A stretch of DNA of 64,000 bases from Pseudothermotoga sp. (GTDB taxonomy: Bacteria > Thermotogota > Thermotogae > Thermotogales > DSM-5069). The DNA lies in contig JANXCS010000001.1 in NCBI GenBank assembly GCA_025060105.1, positions 228,282 through 292,281 of the forward strand, read 5' to 3'. How positions within the stretch are numbered: the stretch's first letter is position 1; every line of letters begins with the position of its first letter. The notes beneath the pieces were generated by a model. The model made no database searches, was not told where the DNA came from, and saw nothing but the letters and a program-made list of their open reading frames with translations. Below are positions 8,260 through 17,881 of the stretch, piece after piece. The translations under genes were made by a program, and so were the position numbers.

Positions 8260-9860
8260 ATGGATATTTCGTTCTTGTTCTCCATACGCATCTACCGTAC
8301 GTGAATCATCCCAATCACAAACTTTACTTGGAAGAAAGATGGTACACAGAAGCAGTTTTGGAATGTTATATACCTTTACTCTTAGTATTCGATCGATTGA
8401 GGGAAAAGAAAGTGCCTTTCAAAGTTACGGTGTCTATCAGTCCACCATTACTTGAAATGTTCAGAAATGACGTATTGAACGAAAAAGTGAAGGATTACAC
8501 TAGAAAACTTCTAGAACTGTGCGACAAAGAACTCACCAAAGTGAATACGCAAAGAGAGAAAGACTTAGTTAGCTTCTATAGAGAAAGGTTTCTCTCATGT
8601 CTAAGCTATCTAGAGTCTGTGAACGGAAAGCTGATGGAAGGTTTCAAAAAACATGCCGAATCCGGTCACATTCAACTCATTACGTGTAACGCAACTCACG
8701 GTTTTTTACCACTCGCGCGTTACCAGCCTTTCACGGTTAATGCCCAAGTTGCTCTCGGTGTGGAAGCGTTTAAACAACATTTTGGCTTTTATCCGAAAGG
8801 TATGTGGCTTGCTGAATGTGGTTATTATGCGGGCTTGGACGAGATTCTGAAAAAGCACGGGGTGGAATTCTTCTTCGTTGATTCGCATGCGTTCTGGTAT
8901 GCTGATGAGAGACCCAAGTATGGTGTCTACAGACCAATTATGACTCCTTCCGGAGTGTTCGCTTTTGCCAGAGATCCAGAATCCAGTGAACAAGTTTGGA
9001 GCGCCAGTACAGGTTATCCTGGTGATGGTAGATACAGAGAGTTTTACAGAGACATTGGCTTCGATAGAGATTATGAATACATCAAACCTTACATTGACCC
9101 GAGTGGTGTGAGGACAAACGTTGGGATAAAGTACCACAGAATAACCACCAAAGAGACTCCTCTGGAGAGAAAAGAGTTTTACGATAGGGAACAGGCACTC
9201 GTTGCCGCTCACGAACACGCCGTGGACTTTTTAAACAAAAAGATAGCTCAAATATCAAAGTTGATCGACGTGTTCGGTCAACCACCTGTGATCGTGGCTC
9301 CTTTCGACACCGAACTTTTCGGACATTGGTGGTTTGAAGGTCCTGAGTTTCTCGAAAATTTTTTTGTTGAAGCCGCAAAACATAAAACCATCAAGTTTGT
9401 AACTCCTTCTGAACTGATAGAGAAGTTTGATACTTACCAAGTAATAACACCAGCCGATACTTCCTGGGGCAATGGAGGTTATTTTGACACATGGTTGAAC
9501 GGTAAGAACGATTGGATCCACTTGCATCTCATTGAAATCAGGGACAGAATGAAAAAACTCGCTGAAAATTATTTCGAGGAGAAAAATCCATTGAAAGTTA
9601 GAGCATTGAATCAGATGCTCAGAGAGTTATTACTGGCTGAGTCTAGCGATTGGCCTTTCATCATGACCACAGGAACCAGCGTTGAATATGCAGTTAACAG
9701 AATCAAAACTCACGTGAAACGCTTTTTAGATCTGGAGAGTCAACTCGTGAGGGATAATATAGATGAGGAATTTCTCACAAGGATTGAGCGAGAAGACGAC
9801 ATTTTCCCTTGGGTGGATTATAGGGTCTACGCAGGTTCACAACCGAGGAAGGAGGGATAA
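8256..9860 (+). CDS. GH57 1,4-alpha-glucan branching enzyme
   Basis: Glycoside hydrolase family 57 enzyme that makes alpha-1,6 branches in glycogen or starch-like glucan. The 534-residue protein starts with the family motif HTHLPYV (10-16). The expected nucleophile is E187 in MWLAECGYYAGLD, and the general acid is D351 in PFDTELFGHWW; both match the archaeal GH57 branching enzyme pattern. The C-terminal helical region contains the conserved tryptophans and SSDWPFIMTTGT. It is translationally coupled to the DUF4912 gene, and porG begins 2 bases after its stop. Confidence 0.9.
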   Translation: MNGYFVLVLHTHLPYVNHPNHKLYLEERWYTEAVLECYIPLLLVFDRLREKKVPFKVTVSISPPLLEMFRNDVLNEKVKDYTRKLLELCDKELTKVNTQREKDLVSFYRERFLSCLSYLESVNGKLMEGFKKHAESGHIQLITCNATHGFLPLARYQPFTVNAQVALGVEAFKQHFGFYPKGMWLAECGYYAGLDEILKKHGVEFFFVDSHAFWYADERPKYGVYRPIMTPSGVFAFARDPESSEQVWSASTGYPGDGRYREFYRDIGFDRDYEYIKPYIDPSGVRTNVGIKYHRITTKETPLERKEFYDREQALVAAHEHAVDFLNKKIAQISKLIDVFGQPPVIVAPFDTELFGHWWFEGPEFLENFFVEAAKHKTIKFVTPSELIEKFDTYQVITPADTSWGNGGYFDTWLNGKNDWIHLHLIEIRDRMKKLAENYFEEKNPLKVRALNQMLRELLLAESSDWPFIMTTGTSVEYAVNRIKTHVKRFLDLESQLVRDNIDEEFLTRIEREDDIFPWVDYRVYAGSQPRKEG

Positions 9861-9861
9861 A

Positions 9862-10434
9862 GTGCCTGCAAAGTATTTCGAAATCAGATGGCACTCGAGA
9901 GCAGGTCAAGGTGCTAAAAGTGCAGCTCAGTTGTTGGCTGAAACTGTTCTTGAGGAAGGTAAGTACGCCCAAGCATTCCCGGAGTATGGTGCTGAAAGAT
10001 CAGGAGCGCCTATGAGAGCTTTCAACAGGATAAGTGAAGGTAAGATACGTGTTCATCATTCGGTTGAAAATCCCGATGTAGTTGTGGTGATCGATGAAAC
10101 ATTACTTTCTCCGGCCATAGCTGCTGGTTTAAAGAAAGAAGGAGTCCTCATAGTGAATACGAAACACACACTCGATTACGTGAGGAAAAAGACGAATTTC
10201 AGCGGTAGGATATGCTTGGTTAATGCAACAGATATAGCCCTTCAAGAGATCAAGAGAGGGGTTCCAAACACAGTTATGCTTGGGACTTTGGCACGTGTGA
10301 CAGGACTGGTGAACATTGAAGTTGTTGAAAAAAAGATAAGAGAGATGTTCGACAGGAAATTACCAGAGGAAATGATCCAAGCTAACATCAGAGCGCTCAA
10401 ACGTGGTTTTGAGGAGGTGCAGTGCAGTGGCTGA
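9862..10434 (+). CDS. porG: Pyruvate:ferredoxin oxidoreductase, gamma subunit
   Basis: Subunit of the four-part pyruvate synthase (pyruvate + CoA + oxidised ferredoxin to acetyl-CoA + CO2 + reduced ferredoxin). About 190 residues with the gamma-domain signature RWHSRAGQGAKSAAQLLAE, FPEYGAERSGAPMRAFNRIS and NTVMLGTLARVTGL. GTG at 9862 is chosen because GGAGGGATAA lies just upstream; the frame stays open further upstream but inside the branching enzyme gene. The order porG-porD-porA-porB is that of Thermotoga. Confidence 0.95.
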   Translation: MPAKYFEIRWHSRAGQGAKSAAQLLAETVLEEGKYAQAFPEYGAERSGAPMRAFNRISEGKIRVHHSVENPDVVVVIDETLLSPAIAAGLKKEGVLIVNTKHTLDYVRKKTNFSGRICLVNATDIALQEIKRGVPNTVMLGTLARVTGLVNIEVVEKKIREMFDRKLPEEMIQANIRALKRGFEEVQCSG

Positions 10435-10729
10435 GCTGAAGAAATGGTATGAGTTACCTATAGCTGGTTTAATCGTTGAACCTGGTACTGCACGCAAATA
10501 TAAAACTGGAGATTGGAGAGTCAAAAGGCCGATATACGATAGATCTAAGTGTATCGATTGTATGATTTGCTGGTTCTACTGTCCGGATCTAGCGATCATC
10601 CAAGAGAACGGCATCATGAAGGGTATAAACTATTTCTACTGCAAAGGTTGCGGTGTTTGTGCAAACGTTTGTCCAAAGTCCGCGATTGAAATGCGTCCAG
10701 AGACTGAATTCATTGGGAAGGAGGACTGA
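10427..10729 (+). CDS. porD: Pyruvate:ferredoxin oxidoreductase, delta (ferredoxin) subunit
   Basis: A 100-residue 2x[4Fe-4S] subunit passing electrons from the catalytic site to ferredoxin. It has two cluster motifs, CIDCMICWFYCP and CKGCGVCANVCP. GTG at 10427 is preceded by GGAGGTGC; an in-frame GTG at 10403 has no ribosome site. It overlaps porG by 8 bases and ends 3 bases before porA. Confidence 0.95.
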   Translation: MAELKKWYELPIAGLIVEPGTARKYKTGDWRVKRPIYDRSKCIDCMICWFYCPDLAIIQENGIMKGINYFYCKGCGVCANVCPKSAIEMRPETEFIGKED

Positions 10730-10732
10730 GCG

Positions 10733-11908
10733 ATGGCAAGCAAAAAAGTACTGGCCATAACAGGTGCAGAAGCTGCTGCGTACGCGATGAAGCAAATAGA
10801 ACCCGATGTCGTGGCGGCTTACCCTATAACCCCTCAGACACCGATCGTTGAGTATTTTGCTAAATATGTAGCGGATGGTGAAGTCAGAACAGAGATGATA
10901 CCGGTGGAAAGCGAGCATTCTGCGATGAGTGCAGTGGTTGGTGCCGCTGCAGCGGGTGCGAGAGCGATGACTGCTACGAGTGCTCAAGGACTCGCTCTGA
11001 TGCATGAAATAGTATATATCGCTGCTTCAATGAGGTTGCCAATAGTCATGGGAGTTGTGAACAGGGCTTTGAGCGCTCCCATCAACATACACTGTGACCA
11101 CAGCGATGCTATGTCAGAAAGAGATTCCGGATGGATTCAACTCTTTTGTGAAGATGTTCAGGAAGTTTACGATCTGACAATATTAGCTGTGAAGCTTGCA
11201 GAACATGAAGATGTCAGATTACCGGTGATGGTGAATCAAGATGGTTTTATCTTGTCGCACGGAGTCGAGCCGGTTGAGGTGTTACCGGATGAAGTCGTTA
11301 AGAAATTCGTTGGAAGTTATAAGCCGATATACCCGTTGTTGGACACCGACCATCCTGTGACCTACGGTGCGCTCGATCTGTACGATTATTACTTTGAGCA
11401 CAAAAGACAACAAATAGAAGCCATGAAGAATGTTTATAGGATTTTCCCATTGGTGGCTGAGGAATTTTACAAAATTAGTGGTCGTAGGTACAACTATGTC
11501 GAGCCCTATAAGATGGAAAACGCAGAATTCGTCATCGTAGCCCTTGGATCATCCAACGGAACAATAAAAGATGTAGTGGATGAATTGAGAAGTGAGGGAA
11601 AGAAAGTCGGTCTTTTGAAGATATGGATGTTCAGACCCTTCCCAAAAGCTGAAATTCAAAGATATCTCACTGCGCGTAAAGCCGTCGTTGTGCTCGATAG
11701 GGCTGCATCCTTTGGGGCGGAGGCTCCACTGTATGAAGCAGTGAAATCTGCACTTTATGAGGTTGCAGTAAGACCTTTGATGGGATCATTCGTTTATGGG
11801 CTCGGAGGAAGAGATCTGAAACCAGAACACGTCAGATATGCCTTCGAAAGAGCCATGGCACTTGACCTAGTCGCCGATAGGGAAGAGTACCTGGGTCTGA
11901 GAGAGTGA
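10733..11908 (+). CDS. porA: Pyruvate:ferredoxin oxidoreductase, alpha subunit
   Basis: The 391-residue alpha subunit contains domain I with the pyrimidine-side TPP contact (YPITPQTPIVEYFAKY, then a VESEHSAMSAVVGAAAAGARAMTATSAQG stretch), and the transketolase C-terminal-like domain II (EFVIVALGSSNGTIKDVVDELRSEG). ATG at 10733 follows GGAGGACTGAGCG. It works with porG, porD and porB as a heterotetramer in the cytoplasm, central to sugar fermentation. Confidence 0.96.
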   Translation: MASKKVLAITGAEAAAYAMKQIEPDVVAAYPITPQTPIVEYFAKYVADGEVRTEMIPVESEHSAMSAVVGAAAAGARAMTATSAQGLALMHEIVYIAASMRLPIVMGVVNRALSAPINIHCDHSDAMSERDSGWIQLFCEDVQEVYDLTILAVKLAEHEDVRLPVMVNQDGFILSHGVEPVEVLPDEVVKKFVGSYKPIYPLLDTDHPVTYGALDLYDYYFEHKRQQIEAMKNVYRIFPLVAEEFYKISGRRYNYVEPYKMENAEFVIVALGSSNGTIKDVVDELRSEGKKVGLLKIWMFRPFPKAEIQRYLTARKAVVVLDRAASFGAEAPLYEAVKSALYEVAVRPLMGSFVYGLGGRDLKPEHVRYAFERAMALDLVADREEYLGLRE

Positions 11909-11921
11909 GGAGGTGTCCAAT

Positions 11922-12896
11922 ATGCCGTTGACGATGAAAAAGTTGGCAGAGATTTTCACTAATAGAGAAATTGGTATCACGCAAGGTCATAGGATGTGTC
12001 CAGGTTGCGCCGCACCAATGACGGTAAAAATGGTGTTGATGACAGCTAAAGCGTTAGGCTATGAACCAATCATAGGCTTTGCAACTGGGTGTATGGAAGT
12101 TTCATCTACCATATTTCCTTACACATCGTGGTCTGTACCATACATTCACAATGCCTTTGAAAATGTTGCGGCAACGATCAGTGGCGTTGAAACGGCTTAC
12201 AGAGCACTCAAAAAAGCTGGAAAAATTCCCCCTGATAAGAAGTATGCCTTCATAGCGTTCGGAGGAGACGGAGGAACATATGACATAGGTTTGCAAGCCC
12301 TCTCGGGTGCAATAGAGAGAGGACACAAAATGCTTTATGTTCTCTACGACAACGAAGGTTACATGAACACGGGAAACCAACGTTCGGGGTCGACCCCGCC
12401 AGGTGCAGACACAACAACAGCGCCGGTGGGAAAGGTAGTTCCTGGAAAGCTCCAGTTGAAAAAGAACATCGTTGAAATAGTCGCTGGTCATGAGTATGTT
12501 TATGCAGCAACCGTGACACCCGGTGAACCAATGGATTTCATCAACAAAATTGAAAAAGCCCTGCAGTTTGACGGTCCTGCTTTCATTGCTTCTCTCAGTC
12601 CTTGTGTGAGGTATTGGAGGGTCGACGATGACAAAGCTGTTGACATAACCAAGCTGGCGGTTCAAACGAAGTATTGGCCATTGTATGAAGTCGACAGGGG
12701 AGTGTACAGAGTAACCAGAAAGCCTGCTAGCTTTAAACCGGTTGCTGATTTCATTAAAATTCAAGGTCGATTCAGGCTCCTGTTACAAAGATCAGATGCC
12801 GAGCAGATACTGAACGAATTGCAACAGTACGTTGATAGACGTTGGGAAAGATTGTTGGCGTTTGAGGAGGCGACCAAGGACAAACCGATAAGATGA
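11922..12896 (+). CDS. porB: Pyruvate:ferredoxin oxidoreductase, beta (TPP-binding) subunit
   Basis: The 324-residue TPP/Fe-S subunit. Cluster cysteines are visible in CPGCAAP, TGCMEVSS and SLSPCVRYWR. The TPP/Mg motif is GGDGGTYDIGLQ...LYDNEGYMNTGNQ, with the TGNQRSGSTP loop of pyruvate enzymes. ATG at 11922 is 7 bases after GAGGAGGTG; the GTG at 11913 lies inside that ribosome site. A hairpin follows the stop, before pncA. Confidence 0.96.
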   Translation: MPLTMKKLAEIFTNREIGITQGHRMCPGCAAPMTVKMVLMTAKALGYEPIIGFATGCMEVSSTIFPYTSWSVPYIHNAFENVAATISGVETAYRALKKAGKIPPDKKYAFIAFGGDGGTYDIGLQALSGAIERGHKMLYVLYDNEGYMNTGNQRSGSTPPGADTTTAPVGKVVPGKLQLKKNIVEIVAGHEYVYAATVTPGEPMDFINKIEKALQFDGPAFIASLSPCVRYWRVDDDKAVDITKLAVQTKYWPLYEVDRGVYRVTRKPASFKPVADFIKIQGRFRLLLQRSDAEQILNELQQYVDRRWERLLAFEEATKDKPIR

Positions 12897-12897
12897 A

Positions 12898-12928
12898 ACG
12901 GTTCCACCTTGAGGAGGTGGTGAACCGT
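12898..12928 (+). promoter_or_regulatory. Intercistronic hairpin holding the pncA ribosome site
   Basis: ACGGTTCCACC (12898-12908) pairs with GGTG (12916-12919) plus GAACCGT (12922-12928), with a 2-base bulge. The loop and upper stem contain GAGGAGG, and the right arm runs into the GTG start of pncA at 12927. There is no T-tract, so this is not a normal terminator. It may tune translation between porB and pncA. Confidence 0.55.
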
Positions 12929-13451
12929 GAAAGCTTTGCTCTTGATTGATCTGCAGAAAGATTTTGTGGAAGCGGGTGGGGCACTCTATTTTTCTGGGGC
13001 GGAAAGGGTGCTTTCACCCGTTTCAGAATTGATTGAGGATTACAAACGAAAAAATTTTCCAATCATCACTACGCAGGATTGGCATGAAGAAAATGATGAG
13101 GAGTTCAAAGTTTGGCCTAAGCATTGCGTTAAGGAAAGCAAAGGAGCGGAATTGACCGAGCCTTTGAAGAAACTCTTGACTGGTTATGTTAACCATATAG
13201 CTATACGCAAAACTCGTTACAGCGCATTTTATGGAACGAATTTTGAAGAGATCCTCAAGTCCAAGGGAATCAGTGAAGTAGAAGTATGTGGTGTTGTCAC
13301 TCATATTTGCGTGCTTTTCACTGTAGAAGAGCTCAGAAATAGGGGTATCAAAGTGATCGTTAGAAAGGATGGTGTAGCTTCTTACGATGAGGAGTTCCAT
13401 AGATGCGCGTTGAGGTTGATGAAAGAGGTCCTCAGAGCCGAGGTGATCTAA
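12927..13451 (+). CDS. pncA: Nicotinamidase (isochorismatase-like hydrolase)
   Basis: Hydrolyses nicotinamide to nicotinate for NAD salvage. The 174-residue protein has the PncA catalytic triad D8 (LLIDLQKDF), K95 (IRKTRYSAFYGT) and C128 (CGVVTHICV). The metal ligands D51 and H53 (TQDWHE) and H66 (WPKHC) are also present. The next gene is a nicotinate phosphoribosyltransferase, which supports the assignment. Its stop overlaps the pncB start. The ribosome site is in a hairpin. Confidence 0.9.
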   Translation: MKALLLIDLQKDFVEAGGALYFSGAERVLSPVSELIEDYKRKNFPIITTQDWHEENDEEFKVWPKHCVKESKGAELTEPLKKLLTGYVNHIAIRKTRYSAFYGTNFEEILKSKGISEVEVCGVVTHICVLFTVEELRNRGIKVIVRKDGVASYDEEFHRCALRLMKEVLRAEVI

Positions 13452-14752
13452 TGAGAAAAAGAAGACTCGATCCTAAGGTTTTCAAAGTCCCAATTGACAG
13501 GATCAGGGGAAATTATTATTCTGACATATATTTCGTCAGATACGTGGAAGTTCTCAAAAAGGACAACAGGCATCCAAGGGTGCTTTATCAATTCTTTCCA
13601 AGGAAAGACTGCGTTGTCGTTGGTATAGATGAGGCGTTGGCAATATTGAGGTTCGCAACTGGTTATTACAAAGATGAAGTTAAAGCTAGAGAGCTTTTCA
13701 GGGAGATCTTGAATTTAGATCGTGCAATACAGGCTGCTTCAGTGGAGATGGACATGGAGACTGTCCTCAGTTGCACAAAGCGAAAATGGGATCTGAGGCT
13801 AAAACTAGATGAACTTTGGATTGATAAATGGGACGAAATAGAGGTGCGGGCTCTGTACGATGGTGACGAGGCAAAAGAGTGGGAACCCATAATGGTTATA
13901 GAGGGAGATCCGACATATTTTGGATATCTAGAAACAGTTCTTTTAGGTGTTATAGCACGCGCAACAAGCACGGCAACTGCTGTGAGGGAAGTGGTGAAGG
14001 CTGCCCGTGGAAAACCCGTGCTCTATTTCAGCGCCCGTTTTGATCATTATTGGGTCCAAGCAACGGATGGTTACGCTGCTTTATGTGCTGGAGCGTTTGG
14101 AGTTTCAACTGATGCCAATGCTGATTATTGGGGTGTAGAATCCATGGGAACAATGCCGCATGCGCTCATAGCTGCATACGATGGAAGCACAGAAGCCGCA
14201 GCTATAGCTTTCGACAAACACATGCCAGAGAACGTGAAGAGAATCATATTGGTTGATTGGGACAACGACGTAATAGGCACGACTTTCAAAGTTGTCAAGG
14301 CTTTCTATGAATACCATATGAAAAGACCTTTCAAACTTGGTGAGACGGATCCATCACCAATAATAGGTGAGGGTAAAGGTAAGATATGGGGAGTCAGGTT
14401 TGACACTTCCGGCAACATGAGGGATGTCTCAGTTGTACCGAGAGACGAATCATCCCTTGGAGTATGTCCAGAGTTGGTTTGGCGTGCACGACAAGAATTC
14501 GATAGATTTGGCTTAAAAAATCTAAAGATAGTCGTTTCTGGCGGATTCGATGCGCAGAAGATAGAACTTTTTGAAAAACTCAATGTCCCCGCGGACGTCT
14601 ATGCAGTTGGTTCGAAACTGTTGAGGCAGAAAGTGGACATCACGGCTGACATAGTTGAGGTCAATGGTAAACCCTGTGCAAAGGCTGGCAGATTCAAGCG
14701 TGACCTGTCTCGTCTTGAGATAGTTCCAAAGCGGTATTGGGAGGAGGTGTGA
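13451..14752 (+). CDS. pncB: Nicotinate phosphoribosyltransferase
   Basis: Condenses nicotinate with PRPP to nicotinate mononucleotide. The 433-residue protein has the family core: Y29-S-D ([15 protein letters not shown]), [20 protein letters not shown], the phosphoribosyl region [13 protein letters not shown] and [29 protein letters not shown]. It is similar to the single-domain subgroup of bacterial NAPRTases, not to E. coli PncB. ATG at 13451 (ATGA overlap with pncA) is preceded by GAGGTG. A frame extension upstream to 13403 lies inside pncA. Confidence 0.88.
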   Translation: MRKRRLDPKVFKVPIDRIRGNYYSDIYFVRYVEVLKKDNRHPRVLYQFFPRKDCVVVGIDEALAILRFATGYYKDEVKARELFREILNLDRAIQAASVEMDMETVLSCTKRKWDLRLKLDELWIDKWDEIEVRALYDGDEAKEWEPIMVIEGDPTYFGYLETVLLGVIARATSTATAVREVVKAARGKPVLYFSARFDHYWVQATDGYAALCAGAFGVSTDANADYWGVESMGTMPHALIAAYDGSTEAAAIAFDKHMPENVKRIILVDWDNDVIGTTFKVVKAFYEYHMKRPFKLGETDPSPIIGEGKGKIWGVRFDTSGNMRDVSVVPRDESSLGVCPELVWRARQEFDRFGLKNLKIVVSGGFDAQKIELFEKLNVPADVYAVGSKLLRQKVDITADIVEVNGKPCAKAGRFKRDLSRLEIVPKRYWEEV

Positions 14753-14754
14753 AC

Positions 14755-15633
14755 ATGATAGAAAAAGGTACGTGGCTTGTGAAAAAAGGATTCGCTGAGA
14801 TGTTTAAAGGTGGCGTCATCATGGACGTCACGAATGCCGAGCAAGCGAAAATAGCTGAGGAAGCAGGAGCAGTCGCAGTCATGGCTTTAGAACGAGTTCC
14901 GGCGGATATAAGGAAAGCTGGTGGTGTCGCGCGAATGGCAAGCATATCGAAGATAAGAGAGATCATGGAAGCGGTGAGTATACCAGTTATGGCAAAGGTC
15001 AGGATTGGTCACATAGCAGAAGCCAGAATCTTGGAAGCTCTCGGTGTAGACTTCATTGATGAATCTGAAGTGCTCACGCCTGCGGACGATAGATTTCACA
15101 TCAACAAGCATGAGTTCAAAGTACCGTTTGTGTGTGGGGCCAGAGATTTAGGAGAAGCTCTGAGGAGGATTGCCGAGGGTGCAGCTATGATTAGAACTAA
15201 AGGGGAAGCCGGTACCGGGAACGTAGTTGAAGCAGTGAAGCACATGAGAAAAGTCATGGACGAGATCAGACGAGTTCAAACCATGGCAGACGAGGAGCTA
15301 GTCAGTTATGCTAAAGAGATAGGAGCACCAGTTGAACTCGTGAAAGAAGTCAAAAGGCTTGGTCGATTACCAGTTGTGAACTTTGCAGCTGGTGGTGTGG
15401 CAACGCCAGCTGACGCTGCGCTAATGATGATGCTTGGTGCTGATGGTGTGTTCGTTGGATCTGGCATATTCAAATCGAAAGAACCTGCAAAAATGGCACG
15501 TGCTATGGTGCTCGCAGTTACCTATTGGAATGACCCGGAAATGCTGCTCAAAGTTTGTGAAGACATAGGTGAGCCGATGCCGGGATTGGAAATATCGACG
15601 CTTGAAGTTCATATGCAAGAGAGAGGGTGGTAA
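14755..15633 (+). CDS. pdxS: Pyridoxal 5'-phosphate synthase, synthase subunit
   Basis: Makes PLP from ribose 5-phosphate, glyceraldehyde 3-phosphate and ammonia delivered by PdxT. The 292-residue (beta/alpha)8 protein is highly conserved: D24 in [12 protein letters not shown], the active lysine K81 in VMAKVRIGH, a second lysine in [11 protein letters not shown], and the phosphate site near [16 protein letters not shown] at 14755 follows GGAGGAGGTG. It lies directly before pdxT. Confidence 0.98.
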   Translation: MIEKGTWLVKKGFAEMFKGGVIMDVTNAEQAKIAEEAGAVAVMALERVPADIRKAGGVARMASISKIREIMEAVSIPVMAKVRIGHIAEARILEALGVDFIDESEVLTPADDRFHINKHEFKVPFVCGARDLGEALRRIAEGAAMIRTKGEAGTGNVVEAVKHMRKVMDEIRRVQTMADEELVSYAKEIGAPVELVKEVKRLGRLPVVNFAAGGVATPADAALMMMLGADGVFVGSGIFKSKEPAKMARAMVLAVTYWNDPEMLLKVCEDIGEPMPGLEISTLEVHMQERGW

Positions 15634-15636
15634 AAG

Positions 15637-16221
15637 TTGTTGATCGGTGTACTCGCACTACAGGGAGATTTCAGAGAACATATCTGGTCACTTCGAAGAC
15701 TTGGAGTGGAAGCTTTTGCAGTGAAAACCGTTTCAGATCTAGAAAAGATAAATGGTTTGGTGATACCTGGAGGTGAATCAACGAGCATCGGGAAGATAGC
15801 GAAAGTAACTGGAGTCGGTGATAAGATTGTGCAGCTTGCGAAAGATGGTCTACCCATATATGGTACTTGTGCTGGTATGATACTCCTTGCAAAGAAAATT
15901 GTTGATCATCCGGATCAGTACACTTTCAAGTTGATGGATATCGCTGTGAAGCGCAACGCATATGGTAGGCAGATTGAAAGTTTTGAAGTATATCTGGATG
16001 TTGCAAAAATAGGTAAAGTGAAAGCAGTTTTCATAAGAGCCCCTAAAGTGTTGGAATGGAGTAGCAATGTAGAAGTTTTGGCAACCTACGAAGGTACGCC
16101 AGTGCTAGTCCAACAGGGTAATCTGTTAGCGAGCTCTTTCCATCCAGAGTTAACAGACGATTTGAAGATACATGAATACTTCGTCAAAATGGTAGCTGAT
16201 CGATATGAGAGCGTACGTTGA
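15637..16221 (+). CDS. pdxT: Pyridoxal 5'-phosphate synthase, glutaminase subunit
   Basis: Class I glutamine amidotransferase feeding ammonia to PdxS. The 194-residue protein has GGES (45-48), nucleophile C78 in YGTCAGM, and the His-Glu pair in SSFHPEL. The start is TTG (15637 or the next TTG at 15640), after GAGAGGGTGG. It overlaps the following GGDEF-like gene by 17 bases. Confidence 0.97.
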   Translation: MLIGVLALQGDFREHIWSLRRLGVEAFAVKTVSDLEKINGLVIPGGESTSIGKIAKVTGVGDKIVQLAKDGLPIYGTCAGMILLAKKIVDHPDQYTFKLMDIAVKRNAYGRQIESFEVYLDVAKIGKVKAVFIRAPKVLEWSSNVEVLATYEGTPVLVQQGNLLASSFHPELTDDLKIHEYFVKMVADRYESVR

Positions 16222-16873
16222 TTTTTCGGGCAGAGACACTTTTGATAAGATTTGTTCAGCGATTTTTCTTTCAGGTGGAGTTGTTGTCTCCCGGGAAATT
16301 GATGCGGATTTTTTCGTCGGGGAAAAGGTTCATCCTTTTCTGAGGACTGTTCTTGTCTCTAGCAGCATACCGGAAGACCTTTCAAACGTGATAGATGTTA
16401 TTTTACCTTCACAGTCACTCCAGTATTATTTGAAAAAATTCAGCTTGATCTTTTGTCATTTCGTTCATGGACTGGGCTTAGAAGATTTCTTGGACGAGGA
16501 AATCTACAAATCTCATAGATATAACTTCCCGTTGTGCGTCATTTTATTACGCTTGGTGAATTCAAATACGCATCTGCTACAGAGGATATACTGTGTTCTT
16601 AAAAATCAAGCGAGAGAATCCGATAAGGTTTTCATCTATGACGCTGCTACCATAATCATAGTTCTTCCATACACGGATTTAGATGGCGCAAAGATCTTTG
16701 CTCGTAGGATTTTGAGGAGATCGAAAATGATCAATTTTGGTGGGAAAATCCCAGAAATTGTCGTTTCTGTAACGCAAACAACTTCGGATTCTGATTCAAG
16801 CGAATTACTGGCGAGGTTAGAAGAGTTTGTGAAAAAGGCTTTTGAAACAGGCCAAAGGTTGATAGTTGTTTAA
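16205..16873 (+). CDS. Degenerate GGDEF-like protein
   Basis: A 222-residue protein. Residues about 105-222 follow the beta-alpha pattern of diguanylate cyclase domains (NFPLCVILLRLVN; then RESDKVFIYDAATIIIVLPYTDLDGAKIFARRIL, where active proteins read RxGGDEFxxLLPxTDxxxA). The GGDEF signature is replaced by DAATI (146-150), so cyclase activity is not expected. Residues 1-100 are unassigned. No membrane segment is seen. It sits at the end of the pdxST operon; a role as nucleotide-binding or protein-binding module is inference. Confidence 0.7.
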   Translation: MRAYVDFSGRDTFDKICSAIFLSGGVVVSREIDADFFVGEKVHPFLRTVLVSSSIPEDLSNVIDVILPSQSLQYYLKKFSLIFCHFVHGLGLEDFLDEEIYKSHRYNFPLCVILLRLVNSNTHLLQRIYCVLKNQARESDKVFIYDAATIIIVLPYTDLDGAKIFARRILRRSKMINFGGKIPEIVVSVTQTTSDSDSSELLARLEEFVKKAFETGQRLIVV

Positions 16874-16935
16874 AAAGCGAAAATATCGCTTTCTCCAATA
16901 ATTCAGCTATTCTTCTTCACTCGAGTTTGTTAACT

Positions 16936-16963
16936 AAAAAGCCCAGCGCGCGCTGGGCTTTTT
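16936..16963. terminator. Bidirectional terminator between convergent operons
   Basis: A perfect 28-base palindrome, AAAAAGCCCAGCGC followed by its reverse complement. It gives a GC-rich hairpin with a T-run in both directions. It sits between the plus-strand pdxST operon and minus-strand serA. Confidence 0.9.
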
Positions 16964-16966
16964 GTA

Positions 16967-17881
16967 TCAGCTAATTTTAAGTTCTTCAAAAAGCCTTTGG
17001 AGTAATTCCTTAGCTACCCTTGTTTGTGCTTCGATAGTTGAAGCACCTATGTGAGGTGTGGCTACAATGTATGGGAGTTGCAGCAATTTTTTTCTAAGCT
17101 CATCATTTGGCGGTTCTACTTCAAACACATCGAGTGCAGCGGCGTAAACTTTTCTCTTCACAAGCGCATCGTACAGTGCGGCTTCATCTATCACACCACC
17201 ACGTGATGTATTCACGATGATGACCCCGTCCTTCATTTTTGCTATGCTTTCTGCGTTTATCAAATGTTTTGTTTCCTTCGTCAAAGGAACATGTAATGTG
17301 ATGAAATCTGACACAGCATAGAGCTCGTCCAAGTTGACGATCCTAACACCTTCGAATCTTTGTACGTATGGATCGTAAGCTACAACGTTCATACCGAAGA
17401 CGATCGCCCTTTTAGCTACCTCTCTCCCGATGGTTCCGATCCCGATGATGCCAAGTGTTTTGCCAAACAGTTCAACACCTTCGAGATCTTTCTTCGTCCA
17501 GATCCCATTTTTGAGATCGAGAGTTCCTCTCGCTATGTGTCTCGCAGCTGCCAACATCAAACCGAAGGTCAACTCTGCAACTGATATGGCACTCGCGCCG
17601 GGCGTATTCAAAACTTTGATACCTCTCTTTTGGGCTGTTTCGACATCTATATTATCCAAGCCAACACCGGCTCTGCAGATCAGCCTCAGCTTGGTTCCTC
17701 TTTCTATCACATCAGCTGTGACTTTCGTAGCACTCCTAACTATGAGTACTTCTATTTCTGGTATCATTGCTAACAGCTTTTCTTTCTCAAGATGCTCACA
17801 AGTGACATTGAGTTGTGGCTTTGCCTTCAACATTTCAATTGCTTCTTTTTCCAGCGGGTCGTTCACGTGTACTCTTATCAT
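16967..17881 (-). CDS. serA: D-3-phosphoglycerate dehydrogenase (short form)
   Basis: Oxidises 3-phosphoglycerate to 3-phosphohydroxypyruvate with NAD, the first step of serine synthesis. The 304-residue protein has the NAD-binding loop [12 protein letters not shown], the substrate arginine region [13 protein letters not shown], the glutamate in DVFEVEPP and the histidine in TPHIGAST. It lacks the C-terminal ACT domain, so serine feedback through ACT is not expected. It is coupled by ATGA to the upstream aminotransferase, which supports the serine assignment over other D-2-hydroxyacid dehydrogenases. Confidence 0.9.
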   Translation of the reverse strand: MIRVHVNDPLEKEAIEMLKAKPQLNVTCEHLEKEKLLAMIPEIEVLIVRSATKVTADVIERGTKLRLICRAGVGLDNIDVETAQKRGIKVLNTPGASAISVAELTFGLMLAAARHIARGTLDLKNGIWTKKDLEGVELFGKTLGIIGIGTIGREVAKRAIVFGMNVVAYDPYVQRFEGVRIVNLDELYAVSDFITLHVPLTKETKHLINAESIAKMKDGVIIVNTSRGGVIDEAALYDALVKRKVYAAALDVFEVEPPNDELRKKLLQLPYIVATPHIGASTIEAQTRVAKELLQRLFEELKIS

